Source: Eleginops maclovinus (lineage: Eukaryota > Chordata > Actinopteri > Perciformes > Eleginopidae). Taken from it: a DNA stretch of 64,000 bases. Each line of letters opens with the position of its first letter. Positions within the stretch are counted from its first letter, which is position 1. The stretch covers positions 12,881,244 through 12,945,243 of the forward strand of contig NC_086356.1 of NCBI RefSeq assembly GCF_036324505.1. The letters run 5' to 3'. Below the pieces are notes generated by a model. The model was not told the origin of the DNA. It made no database searches and was given only the letters and a program-made list of their open reading frames with translations. The translations under genes and the position numbers were made by a program. This document shows, in pieces, positions 25,316 to 36,710 of the stretch.

Positions 25316-28300
25316 TTCTCTATGTATGTCCATTGTTTGTTTTTTCATTACTAATGCTTTTATATTGTCTCAGTGCGTTTCTACGAGGGCGTTCTGGAGT
25401 TGTGCCTCACAGCAGCGGACAAGAAGGACCCGCAGAGGCTGGGGCCCCACTTCTACAAGAACGGAGAGCCCGAGGAGGACGGGGCGGGACAGCAGGCCTT
25501 CCACGAAAGGTAACACAGGAAACAAAAGGCACACAAATCAGCAGCGTTGAAAGCCATTTCCTCCAACATGTTCTCCCCCCCTCCTCCGTCTGCTCCAGGC
25601 TTTGTTGTTATAAGTGCATCACAGACACCATGCAGGAGCTGGTGAACCAGAGCAAGGCGGCCCCTCAGTCCCCCAGCGTACCCAAGCAGCCCGGGCCTCC
25701 TGTCATGACCTCTGACCCCAACATGCTCAGTAACGAAGAAGCTACGGCCCATGTGAGTGTAAAGGGGACAGTTGATGCTTAGTTCTCACCACAGCAGTGT
25801 TCAGGATCTGCATTATTAATGACTATGTTTCCCCTGTAGTTTGAGCAGATCCTGGGTCTGGCCCAGCGCTCTCAGGACGAGCTGTTCCACATCGCTCTGT
25901 ACAACTGGCTGATTCAGGCCGACCTGACTGACAAGCTGCTAGAGGTATGGATTCCATCTTTGTCTTAATTCTTTTCCTGTTTATGTTTTGAGTATCTAGG
26001 CTTTTTTTTCCCTGCCTATTTTAATCAAAAACCCCAGACCTTTGAAAATGAGCTAATTATTCAGAGTTTATGGCCCCAAACTTAGTCAACTTTTGGGTTT
26101 TCTGATGAATCAAGACACTATTCAGCCTTTTTTTGTTATCGCTGGTCATATATCTGATAGCTGTTTGGGTTGTTCAGGTGAATTCCCCGTACCTGGAGGA
26201 ACATCTGATGCACATGATCAAGCAGGACCAGAGTAAGGTGCACAACATGGACCTGTTGTGGCGCTACTACGAGAAGAACCGTAACTTCGGCAAAGCGGCT
26301 CACGTACTCGCCCGTCTCGCTGACATGCACAGGTTTGTTCTCACAACAGCGATAATAATTGGATTCAAATGACATGCCTCCAGAAATGGATTTACACTGA
26401 CGTTGGACTAAAACGATGTTCCTTCTCTGATTTTGCAGCACTGAGATCTCACTCAAGCAGCGTTTGGAGTACATCGCCCGAGCCATTCTGTCTGCCAAGA
26501 GTTCCTCCTGCATCTCGGCTCAGGCGTCCGACGGAGAGTTCCTCCACGAGCTGGAAGAAAAGATGGAGGTACGCGTGTGTCAGCGATCACGCCGAGAGAA
26601 ATCTAGGAGTGATCAGGCGTCGTCACCGCTCATTTTCCTGTGTTCTGTTCCCCTTCCCCAGCTGGTGCGTATTCAAGTCCAGATCCAGGACACCCTGATC
26701 AGACAGTACTCCCATCACCCCTCAGTGAAAAATGTCATCTCTCAGTTGGACTCTGAGCTCATGGACATCACCAAGGTAACGCACAGCCGCAGAATAATGA
26801 TGAGGAGGCTTGGGGATAGGGAAGATCTTCATTAAAGTGAAAGGGAATCTTTTTTAATGCTGGATTATTGTTCTGTGATGCAGCTCTACGGGGAGTTTGC
26901 GGACCATTTCAGATTGTCCGAGTGCAAACTGGCCATCATTCACTGTGCGGGACACTCCGACCCAATCCTGGTGCACTCGCTGTGGCAGGAGATCATGGAG
27001 AAAGGCAAGTGACCTGTCAACCCTGAACAAAAAAAGAAAAAGTGCTTCTGCCAAACCTTTTAAAATGCCTTTTATTAGCTACATGTGTGCGTGATGATTG
27101 TTTCGGCTCTTCCAGAACTGGGGGACAGCGTGGCCATGAGTCCAGCAGACAGGATGAGGTCTCTGAGTTTGAAACTGGTCTCACTGGGAAGAATATACGC
27201 CGGAACACCAAGATATTTCCCTCTGGGTGAGCATATACCTTCCTGTAATTACGTTCATTTTCTCCTCGTTAGTATTTTCCGTCGTACTTTGTTAACAGTA
27301 ATATAATTAGACTTCCCCTTTGCATCATTTATCTCATGGCGTCTCGCGGGCGCAGGCCTGCAGGGTCATGCTCATTACCCTCGCAACTGACAACCTGTTC
27401 CAACCTGTCCTCTCTGCGGAGACAGTGATTCATTTTATATACATCCCTGGGACTAACTCACACGCACTCAGTCAATTATGCCAATCCAAAATCCTACCCC
27501 CCCAGTGATGAACACATTGCTGACTTTGCAATGTTAATAAGTGTCCTTTTGTCCTGTGATTTCAGAGTTCCTGGTGAAGTTTCTAGAGCAGGAGGTGTGT
27601 CGGCTAAACTGGGACGTGGGCTTCGTCACCTGCACCATGCAGGAGATTGGAGTACAGTTACCGCGCCTTCTCGAGGTTTATGACCAGCTCTTCAAAACCC
27701 GGGTACATGCTTAAAAAAACATTAATGCTTAATTGTTTATAGTTTTTCTGAAATGTATGCGCATGATTATAAGAAGCAGTTGTTGTTTTTGTGGACTGAA
27801 GACTACTTTATTTAATCCACCGTTCTGCCTCGATGCCTGTAGGATCCCTGTTGGCAGCGGCTGAAGAAACCTCTCCACCTGGTGGAGTGCATCCACGTTC
27901 TTCTGTCAGGATACGTGGATGATCCCAGCAGAGTACCGACCTATGACAGGTAATCCCTGCTGTAGGAGCTGTTCAGCTGCCAGCCTGCAGTGGGTGCTGT
28001 AGTGTTGGGCGTGTGTTAACAGAGACGCTAGCATGGCCCCTGGTTTAAATCCATGTAGTAGCTAACGCTGTATCATACCTAAGTTTCCAAGGGCAAAACA
28101 AGAACCTCTCCCCATTCACTCACTTTATTTTGAGCTTCTCTAGAAAAGATCCTAAACTGTAAATGTGGTGTTAGATTAAACCGTCCACTTTGTACACTGG
28201 AGGAATAATTTACATTTCCAATAACTCCTGTAAGAGCAGCAGAAAAATCATCGTTGGAAAAACAGCTCTCATCCTGATCATACTCGGATGTCTTTCTGTG

Positions 28301-28859
28301 CAGGGCGAGGCCTTTTTGCTATTCTTTAGGCAACTCATCGTGTCTGTCAATCACTTTTGTGCTTCCACCAGCAGCTACCCTCTCAACACAGTACACAGAA
28401 ACCTCTTTAAACAATGCTCACATGCCTGTATGTTTATTGAGCGGTTTGTACATACTCCTGACCATTCAGGCTGTGAAGCAATGTGTTCCTAAAGCTATTT
28501 TAATGTAAAAGATGGATAACACTGATGAATATTATGTCGTTTAACTACAAATTTCCCTACATTGCATCTCAGCCATCAAACGCTGTCCGGTGAAAGAAGA
28601 AAGAAATAAGAAATACAGAAGCTCATATCAGCTTCAGGAAGGCACCTAGTGTGTTTTTTAAATTGAGCAAACTAGCAATAAACCTACTCGGTTTAACGGC
28701 TTGTATTCCCTCCATTTCAGACGCCGGTTCACTAACGTGTGTCTGGACAACATATGTGGATACCTGGTGGAGTTGCAGTCTCTGAGCCCCAACTCGGCCC
28801 TTCAACAAACCATCGGAAACTTCAAGTCTCTGCAGGCGAAGCTGGAGAAACTCCACTGA
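19009..28859 (+). CDS. nup155: nup155: inner-ring nucleoporin Nup155, complete
   Basis: Nup155 is a scaffold protein of the nuclear pore inner ring, needed for pore assembly. I read 33 exons totalling 4104 nt, giving 1367 residues, close to the human 1391. The start [20 protein letters not shown] matches the human N-terminus in position and style. Landmarks: [97 protein letters not shown] and the end [12 protein letters not shown]. The first half is the beta-propeller and the second half the alpha-solenoid. The least conserved stretch is the Pro/Ser-rich linker coded around 22.90-23.25 kb. Every junction is GT-AG except one GC-AG at 27005. It lies 1.6 kb downstream of the nipbl poly(A) signal on the same strand. 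Confidence 0.96.
23441..28859 (+). other. nup155: nup155 exons 17-33
   Basis: Exons read: 23441-23507, 23594-23709, 24077-24180, 24317-24450, 24604-24795, 25123-25261, 25374-25509, 25599-25752, 25840-25944, 26178-26332, 26439-26568, 26662-26775, 26884-27004, 27116-27226, 27566-27702, 27843-27949, 28721-28859. They code for the alpha-helical solenoid. A (CA)18 tract sits 13 nt inside the 25261/25374 intron. The exon ending at 27004 uses a GC donor. Confidence 0.9.
25275..25310 (+). repeat. (AC)18 microsatellite in a nup155 intron
   Basis: Perfect AC dinucleotide run of 36 bp beginning 13 nt after the 5' splice site of a 112-nt intron. Likely polymorphic in length. Confidence 0.95.
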
Positions 28860-29610
28860 CGTTAGCAATGCCGTTCTTCAAGGGACAGGTGACCTCTGGG
28901 TCTTGCACTGTTAGCCCTAATTAAACAGCTGATCGAGTTTGCTTCGTTTTCCCTTTCGGTTTGATACGTTCCAGCTTAGCGAGTGATTTGTAACGGACAT
29001 TGGTCGCAGATAACTCTTCAGCCTTCTGAGGAGGGAGACCGAAAGTTTTATAACTTATTTAATACATTTTGTTATAAGTCTGAACATTATGCTGAAATAC
29101 GACGTGCAAAGCAAGGCACAGTTGGTTATCTGCATTGTGTTCTACTGCGGGGTCGAAAAGATGGATATCTAAAATGTAAGAGATATTTGGGTTACTTTAC
29201 ACAAGAGTTTTCATATATCGAAAAGGCAGTCATTGATAATGAATTTGGGATATTTTCCTATGTCTACCCTTGGTAACGATACCTGGCTAAAGCCTTTTGA
29301 TCACAGGGGAATCATTCCCATTTTTCTACGTTGCCTCCAAACAAAGTCCAGAGATGGATGTTGTAATTATGTAAATATCTTGGCCATGATGTCGTCTCTT
29401 CTCCCAAAGGTCATTCAAACAACTAAACATTTTTTCCCATGTGTATTATTTACATTTTGTCTTTTTGGCTGATCAATTTAAGTGATTGTTTTGAATGTAG
29501 AGCCAGTTTTTATCGCGGTGCGGTTCACAGTGCTACACCGAAAACGTTGAGAAAAAAAACATAAAACATTTTTATAAAGAAATAAAACGTGTCATGGATT
29601 TTGTGTGTGG
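28860..29610 (+). terminator. nup155: nup155 3' UTR and poly(A) signal
   Basis: Sequence after the TGA has no homologous coding content; an open frame of 97 codons at 28983-29276 looks like chance. AATAAA occurs at 29581-29586 and is followed by a GT-rich element (TTTTGTGTGTGGATG), so cleavage near 29.6 kb is likely and the 3' UTR is about 0.73 kb. An earlier signal was not seen. Confidence 0.65.
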
Positions 29611-30398
29611 ATGTTTTGCAAACACGAGGAAAAGTAAACATTGCAAATAATTATCAGCAGGATGGAGGAGTTAATTGCTTTGGTTATGTGACACTGCACA
29701 GGGAGTGCAATATTAGACTTAATGGTGTCACTGTTTAGTCACACAATTATCTTTAATTGCATAGGGCACTCAGGACTTCTGACTGTCACCAACAACAGTG
29801 CAGTACTTTCTCCAATTAGCTTCACACTCAAGTGCACAATTTGTAGCCTCATAAAAAAAACAATCATTTTTACTTGATAGTGGGTTGATATCTCAGTACA
29901 CGCACAAAATATCGCATACATTTGCCAGATAGGAAAGAAATGTAATCGGTGAGGAACTTTAAATGTTTATAATGTCTTCATGCTTCTTTGTGCACAACAG
30001 GTAGCTAAAATACAGTCATGTTTTGTTCTCTTGGGAACTGCAGTATTCTATTTTCTCCACTACCAACATTTTTATACTTGTGTCTATACGTCTGAACAAC
30101 AGTCCAACCCCCTAAATATTCAGTTTACCATCACATAAGGGGAAGGAAATGCAGCAAATCCTCATCTCCGCAGACCTGAACTAGGGAATGCTTGGTGTTT
30201 GGTTTCAGAAACGATTTAGTTAAAGACTATACTGCTAAACATTTCAGATTCAAACTAGTACTGAAGGAAAAAAAGGAGATTATCTCATAATTGGCGAGAA
30301 CTTTTACACTTTACCCTTATGTGTTCATCCCTATCTCTTGCAGAACTAAAGGCTGTTTTAAATTATACAATCTGATCATTGCTTCTGTCTACACATTT
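29611..30398. other. Intergenic / probable 3' UTR of the receptor gene
   Basis: AT-rich DNA between the ends of two convergent genes. Part should be the 3' UTR of the minus-strand receptor. On the minus strand an ATTAAA-type signal is possible near 29750, but no strong AATAAA was found. No repeat recognised. Confidence 0.45.
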
Positions 30399-31523
30399 CT
30401 ACCTTTTGCATGAGCAAGAAAGTTTTTTCACTCCGTACAGGAATATGTAGGGGATGATGCAGGTGTAGGAGGCTGCTATATAGCTGGCCACCTCCTTCAC
30501 CATGGACGATGTGTGGATGTTGTTGGTGATGCGGAGCAGCAGATGAGTCACCCAGCAGACCACGAACACGCTGGCTACAGCCACCACGCTCTTGGCTGCC
30601 CTCACCTGAGCGCCTGCAGAGTGACTGGGCTTAGCTGGCATTTTGCTGGACTTTGAAGGCTTTGGTGGTGGTCCATCATCGCTGTCTGTGTTTGTTTCCT
30701 TTTTGAAAGGGGTGTTGTTACCCGTCAGGCCTCCATTTGGACCAGAAGAAGGAGGCACGCCCGTGTAAACTTGGATTGGAGAGTCTTTTGTGTTGCCTCC
30801 AACAGCAATAGTGCTGACTGATCTGTCATCATTTGTCTTATCAACCCCTTTATGTTTATCCTCAGCTATCGCCTTCGTAGCGTCGGAATCATGACCCCGT
30901 ATGCGGTTCTGGTTTTGAAACAAAGTGATGACAATTTGTACACAGGTACATACAATACCAGCAATAGGGAGAGCATTAGCCAGGGTAAGATAGAATATTT
31001 CATAGATTTGCGCGGCTGTTGCTTCAGGAAACATATCAACGCAGTCTAAGTGACTTTCATTTCCCCTCACCACTCCGACGTAGATATAGTGTGGCACGTT
31101 AAAGGCCACAGCCACTGTCCAGCTCCCAGCCGTCAGACAGCCCACCAAGAAGAGGCTGTCCAGCTGCACTGGGGCTCCTCCACGTTTCAGGGAGCCCACC
31201 AGCTTCTGGTGCCAGAAAATGCTGATGAAGAAGGTCGTCAAGATGCTGCTGGTTTCCGAGAGGTTTGCACAAAAACTAAACACTCTGCAGAATGTTTCCC
31301 CAAAGAACCAACGTCCAGCGAAGTCTACTATGGTGTCTGGCAGGTCAACCAGGTAGTTGGTGATGAGGTTCGAAACGGCTAAGTTGATGAAAAGCAACTC
31401 GTTGGTGCGGATTCCAGACTTCTTCCCAGGCAGGGAGCGTATAGCCAGCATGTTGTTTCCCAGAATTCCCGCCAAACACATGAGTGACCTGATAAGGGAT
31501 TCAATCAGCTGTTCAGCATCCAT
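30399..31523 (-). CDS. ORA/V1R-like olfactory G-protein-coupled receptor, single exon
   Basis: A 374-residue seven-transmembrane protein on one uninterrupted exon. TM1 is about residues 7-30, TM2 41-64 (NELLFINLAVSNLITNYLVD), and TM3 follows Cys79. TM3 ends in FFISIFWHQKLVGSLKRGG instead of a DRY motif, as in V1R-type receptors. EL2 has an N-glycosylation site (NES) just before the conserved Cys, another V1R trait. The third intracellular loop is unusually long, roughly residues 200-310, rich in Ser, Thr, Pro and Lys. TM6 is SVVAVASVFVVCWVTHLLLR and TM7 ends IPYIFLYGVKKL. Fish ORA receptors sit on olfactory neurons and detect small molecules. Being solitary and intronless fits the ora5/ora6 type better than the ora1-ora2 pair or the intron-bearing ora3/ora4, but that subtype is a guess from memory. 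Confidence 0.82.
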   Translation of the reverse strand: MDAEQLIESLIRSLMCLAGILGNNMLAIRSLPGKKSGIRTNELLFINLAVSNLITNYLVDLPDTIVDFAGRWFFGETFCRVFSFCANLSETSSILTTFFISIFWHQKLVGSLKRGGAPVQLDSLFLVGCLTAGSWTVAVAFNVPHYIYVGVVRGNESHLDCVDMFPEATAAQIYEIFYLTLANALPIAGIVCTCVQIVITLFQNQNRIRGHDSDATKAIAEDKHKGVDKTNDDRSVSTIAVGGNTKDSPIQVYTGVPPSSGPNGGLTGNNTPFKKETNTDSDDGPPPKPSKSSKMPAKPSHSAGAQVRAAKSVVAVASVFVVCWVTHLLLRITNNIHTSSMVKEVASYIAASYTCIIPYIFLYGVKKLSCSCKR

Positions 31524-32128
31524 CGCTCACAGCATCAGTTGACACTTGATCTTCACTACTCGGTCGACTGGGCTCACAGTTCCCTTATCTTGTGATGTGT
31601 TTTGTTCTTTTAGATATTTATAGAGGTAGGTAAGAAGCCAGGCCCAATCACTGTAGAGTTCAAACATCTCACTGTTGTTTTCCATAAATGAGCTGTCACA
31701 ATTTAGTCCCACTGAGACCATGACCCAATGAGCTTCCCCTGACTTACCCTTGAGTAGTATCTGAACAGCAATCAATAACCCTGAAGAACCTCCTGTTAAG
31801 CAAGCTTGTTAACTGTTAAGCTCAGAGTCCTCTGATAAGTGTCAAACTAAATGTTATGATGGGTGGAAAAACACTTATCTGTCTCTACACTCTAGGTTAG
31901 GTTAGGTTAGGTTAAGAAGGATTCCACCCTTATCATCTCTCCAGTTCAGTTCTGCTTCCTTGCACAAGACAAAATAAACTCTTGAGTGAAGTTGGGATCT
32001 TAATTTTTTATAATCTGTGAAAAAAAACCTCTTATCTTCCAGCTTGATGCAGCTGGACATGGTTTTACACCCGGGGGTGAGACAAATTCCTGTTTTTCTC
32101 TTCTTTTATCCTCAAAACAATCATTTTA
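31524..32128. other. Upstream region of the receptor gene
   Basis: Contains the likely promoter of the minus-strand receptor. No TATA or known element identified. A short tandem GGTTA run lies at about 31893-31915. Open frames here look noncoding. Confidence 0.4.
31893..31915 (+). repeat. Short (TTAGG)n tandem array
   Basis: Four consecutive copies of the pentamer TAGGT/TTAGG. Too short to be more than a simple repeat; vertebrate telomeres use TTAGGG instead. Confidence 0.8.
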
Positions 32129-32368
32129 TTACACTACGCTGAAAGAAACTGAAATATTGAGTTTAATTAAATGTAGTATGTCAACAAATGTCCTATAACT
32201 GTATTAGGTTAGTTGAAACTTAAACAATAATATTAAGTTTAAATAAAACATTTCAAATTAAGGTTCAACTTAATATTGTTGCTTTCAACTAACCTAATAG
32301 TACAGTTAACGGAAATGTGTTAAAATAATACATTTAACTAAACTCAATGTTCCAGTATTTTCAGTGTA
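32129..32368. mobile_element. Palindromic MITE-like element (about 240 bp)
   Basis: The two halves are inverted copies. The left end TACACTACGCTGAAA pairs with TTTCAGTGTA at the right end. TTGAGTTTAATTAAATGTA pairs with TACATTTAACTAAACTCAA. TATTAGGTTAGTTGAAA near the centre pairs with TTTCAACTAACCTAATA. No coding capacity. The length and inverted structure are those of a nonautonomous DNA transposon. The superfamily and target duplication could not be fixed by eye. Confidence 0.75.
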
Positions 32369-32958
32369 CCACATGCAATGTCTGACAACTGTGGCATTCC
32401 CCCTTTAAATGTAACATGTTTCTGTGGTACTTGGTACCACTTCTCTTTGTTGTTTTTTCTTTTTGTATAAAAGGTAATACAGGAGGAACTAAGGTCCTTA
32501 CAAATGGTTAATGTGTCATTATAATCCATTAATCAATGCTCATGGGTTCCTTGCTGTTTTCTAAAGCCACCTTGTCTGCATTTGTCAATTGAAAGCACGT
32601 TAAAAAGGTATTCTGCTAAAGTTCAGTGGTTTATTTATGTATGTTAAATTACATGTTGCAGTTAAAATAATGTTATAAAAATAAAATGTCAAATTGGAAA
32701 AGAATGATAAATTAACTAAGACTATAATCCTCTCTATTAGGCCAAACTAATAAAGCCATTATTTAAATATTTTGATAAGAAGTTTGAACTGGATGTTCAA
32801 TCTAAATCAATTTAAAAAGCAGTCAATAAGCGTTGACATGGGATGAAAAAAATTGCTCTAAAAAGGATTGATCAGATCTTTCTTTAGATATGAAATGCAT
32901 TTAATAACATCTGTTAGTATGGCAAAGAATAGACATGGCTGCCTATTAATTCTGTAAA

Positions 32959-32988
32959 AAGAAGAAGAAGAAGAAGAAGAAGAAGAAG
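32959..32988 (+). repeat. (GAA)n trinucleotide repeat
   Basis: About nine GAA units, roughly 70 bp before the presumed zdhhc8 5' UTR. Confidence 0.9.
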
Positions 32989-33060
32989 CTATCATTAGTT
33001 CACAGCGGGGCTCTGGTATGGTGTAGTAGTGCTCCACGTGATCCATGAGTAAAAGCTCCA

Positions 33061-33337
33061 CCTTTAGGATAAACCAGAGGCGGCATCTGCGCGGCTGCTG
33101 CCTGCGGGACAGACGGACAGGACGGCATGCGGGAGTGAGCAGTGCCGCTGCGGGCTTTCAGCTTTCAGGATTTTTTTCTTTTTTACTCCTTTTTCGACTA
33201 TGATTTTCGCTTTCCGGCTCCCTGAGGTTGACGAAGGGCTGAGTCCGCGAGAAAGAGACACACAAACAGGTCCTTGCGCGGTGCGTTCGCTGTCCTTCCC
33301 GTTAATATGAGACTCTGATGAGTGCGGAGAGGACAGG
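33061..33337 (+). promoter_or_regulatory. zdhhc8: zdhhc8 promoter-proximal region and 5' UTR with upstream ORFs
   Basis: A GC-richer, CpG-containing stretch (GGCGGCATCTGCGCGGCTGC...) standing out from AT-rich flanks, directly before the coding start at 33338. It carries three upstream ATGs with short frames: 33200-33310 (36 codons), 33307-33318 (3 codons) and 33318-33365 (15 codons, overlapping the main start out of frame). This suggests scanning control of translation. The transcription start is not known. Confidence 0.55.
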
Positions 33338-36300
33338 ATGCCCGTCAGCGGCGCAGACTCCCTGAAGCCCAGCGCCTTCATCCCGGTGTGCACGGCCGCC
33401 TGCCTCCTAGTCGGCTCCACCTCCCTGTTCTTCGTCTTCACGTAAGTGCGACCCTACAAATGAAAAGTTGGAGACATGCACTGTTGGTTTGCGCAACAGA
33501 AAAAAATCATCCATCCATCCTGACACCCATCGCTGTTCATCCACCATGCATCAGGTACTCTTTCCTTTAACGATGTCATTATTTGCATGTGGAAGTGGAT
33601 TTTGAGTATAACATGTTGGCAATTCTCTTCTTTCATGGTTGTAAGCTGAATATTGTACAGTATTTTACACATTCTTAGTTTTTTACTTAATTCTAAATAA
33701 CAACAAAAAAAAAAAAAAAAACTGCTTTACGAATAGCATAAAACCATTTAACTATAAATGTACAAAACAACCATTCCTTCCTCACTGACTTCACCCTGCT
33801 GGCAGACGGTATATCTGACCTTGTTGGCTCTCAATGTGGGCTATCCTGGGTGCCTGCCCAGTGCACCCTGAGGACTCGGAGTAGGCACAGTTGAGGGGAT
33901 AAGCCACCCACAATCAACATGTATCAAAGTGTCATTATGACCCACATGGGTAATATAAATATAACTGAAAGAAAACAATACTCTCTGGTTTGTGGAAGGA
34001 TCAGAAAAGCTGATTTGAAATCTAACTTTCAATACAACATGGTGAAGAGGTGGTGAAATGGATAATTTTAGCCTCCTGTTTCTGACCTATTTGTGAGGAA
34101 CTAGTGGGAGGCTGCACTAAAGCCAACGCTGGCATGCAGAAAAAAATGAAACACAATATCTCATAATACCCTCGAATCCAATTTAAATGAGGCCTATAGG
34201 TTTGTCAGATTTATCAATATTTCAAAGGCTTTACTTGTAAATTCAAAATAAAAAAAACAGACCACTGCCACATATAACAGTAGGCTACTCTCCTTTCAAA
34301 ATGAAAACCCCTCTGACATGATATGACTTACTGAGAAGGCTCCCACCTCATCAGCTCCATGCTAGTCAACTGACCTTTAACCTCTGTAGCCATATCTGTC
34401 CTAGTTTCTCCGTGTTCTCCAGCAGTGCACCGTTTCCACTGGAAATCTGACACCAGATTGGGATTAGGATCCTCTTTTCAATGCCATGTGATCCCCCATC
34501 TGGAAAAAATGGAGTCTGGGGGTCAGTGAATTCACTTGGAATGAATTTCACTAAAAAATGCATATAAGTAGTTTTAATATTTTTTTCAGAAAGCTCCATT
34601 ATCTTTTTCATAGCCCCCTTTTCTTTTCTTTATAGATCTTTTTTTTAAATAACTGATTGTTGGAGATTGTTGGAGATCCTGCGAAAAACAAATATTCAAC
34701 AGAAATTGAGTTTAGTTTTTATATGTGAGAAGTATATAAAACACTTTCTCTACTTTAGGGTAGGACTGAGCGCTAATTCAATAAGATCATATCATATTGT
34801 AATGAAACCATACACACAGACACAATTAGTCTAAATTAATAATAACAAGCACATACTAGATACAATTTCTCAGCAAATCTCATCAAACTCAAATGTGCTG
34901 CATGGTTACATCCAACTATTGTCTTATTATCTTTCAGTAATATAAGACATGACTTAAAGGGAGTTGGAATTGTTTATAATACAAAAATATTCACAGCAGC
35001 TAATGCTGAGGTCATGAAGCCTTCTGGAAGTAGTGGCAGGCTCACAGGCCAGAAAAGGTGAAAAAACCCAGATGAACCCAACTCATTCTCAGTGAGAGAA
35101 AAAAGAAATCAATGACCTGCTGACGTGATAGATTGAGATGAGACTTCTTAATTGGGACTGGATTGCTAAACCAGCAAAACCAGGACACTGCAAATGATTG
35201 AAAGAACAAGTGATGAATCTGCGGCTTCTTATGGGACATTCGTTGCATTCCAGCTGAACTGATCTTATAACCTAACCATCTTTTTAATTAACGCAGTAAG
35301 TAAAATAGAGCTCATGGCTTAAAATAAATCAATAGTGAGGGTCTGCACATTGTTATTGCGATATTTCAAAATGTAGGGAGAGTCATATTTATCTTTATTC
35401 AAGGAAATATGTCAATCATATCAAACATTATATACATAAAAAACATTGACTTCAAGGGTTAGGGTACATAGGAACAAATACAGAGTCAAAAAATAGTGAT
35501 AATTACAAAAGGTAATATTTCATTTAAAATATTGATCAAATACACTTTTCAATAGGGGTACCATATTGTTGTAATTCTAAGTAGAAACGTGCAATATGTA
35601 GTTTAGAGTCAGTCCATTTCTTCTTGTGGTTGTGACATGTTCCCCCAAATACAACATGTTGGAAAGAAAAAACAATATTTGTATCAAATCCATCATCTAT
35701 AAAGTTTATTAAAATGTTCTCATCCTGAAGTTGTATCGTTTTTTCCACGTTAAACTTAGGAAAATACTCAGACCAAAACATTTTACACTTGACCAATATC
35801 CGGTGTGATATCCTGTGTGTCTACCAAGTCAGCAACCGCAGCGACAGTGACTCCTTTCCCCCAGAAGCAGAGATGGACAGGTGCCATGCTCTGTCACCCT
35901 CGTCTTTGTAACACTGAGTCAAAGGGACACCGCTTGTCATCTGTCAAAACTTCACCTTGTTTTTACCCCTGGTTGCTGTGAATGATGGGAGCACTCAAGA
36001 AAATCATCCAGCCTTGAGTCCTTTTTTTTGGTCGCTTGATGCACCCTTTTACCCATAATTTGTATCATAAACCCTGCAGGCATGTAACGTCTTTCATCTT
36101 ATCATCCAATATTCATGCAGTGTGTGTAAGTACATTAATAGTGGAAGTGTGCATTCCATTTCTGTTTCCACTGCCGGTTTGGAACAGTAAGAAAACAACC
36201 TTTAAAAAGGCTCTTTTGTTTTCCTAAAATTCATCATCATTTCCTGCTATTGTTCCTCTGACCTTGAACTGTTGTTTGGGTTGGCGCTCAAGGTTTTGTG

Positions 36301-36633
36301 CATTGTTAAACTCTTGTTCGCCTACGCCCAACAAAGACCACTGACATCAGAACGACCAGAAGAATGTCCCTTGCTAATTAGGTTGTGTTTTGCTCTTGCT
36401 CAGAAAATTGCTTTAGAATACAGAAATCTGTAGAAAAAAAGCCCACAGTTGTGATATGCTCGAGCTGGAACGTGCATGTTGAAACGCTGCAGACAGGAAT
36501 GTTATTCTTTGGATGTGAAATGTTGAAGAGGAGCTGCAGGTTAAGTTGATAAACCCCTGAGTTCATTGAATTGAGTACGACTGTTTTTATTATCTCCGTC
36601 AAGCATAAGCCTGGTGGGAGATCATGCATTTGG

Positions 36634-36710
<77 letters not shown>

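Noticed and set aside
28983..29276. 97-codon open frame after nup155
   Set aside because: It lies in the expected 3' UTR, has no recognisable similarity and no splice or promoter context.
31050..31382. 110-codon plus-strand frame
   Set aside because: It is a shadow of the receptor gene on the minus strand.
31893..31915. Interstitial telomere
   Set aside because: The unit is TTAGG, not the vertebrate TTAGGG, and only four copies exist.
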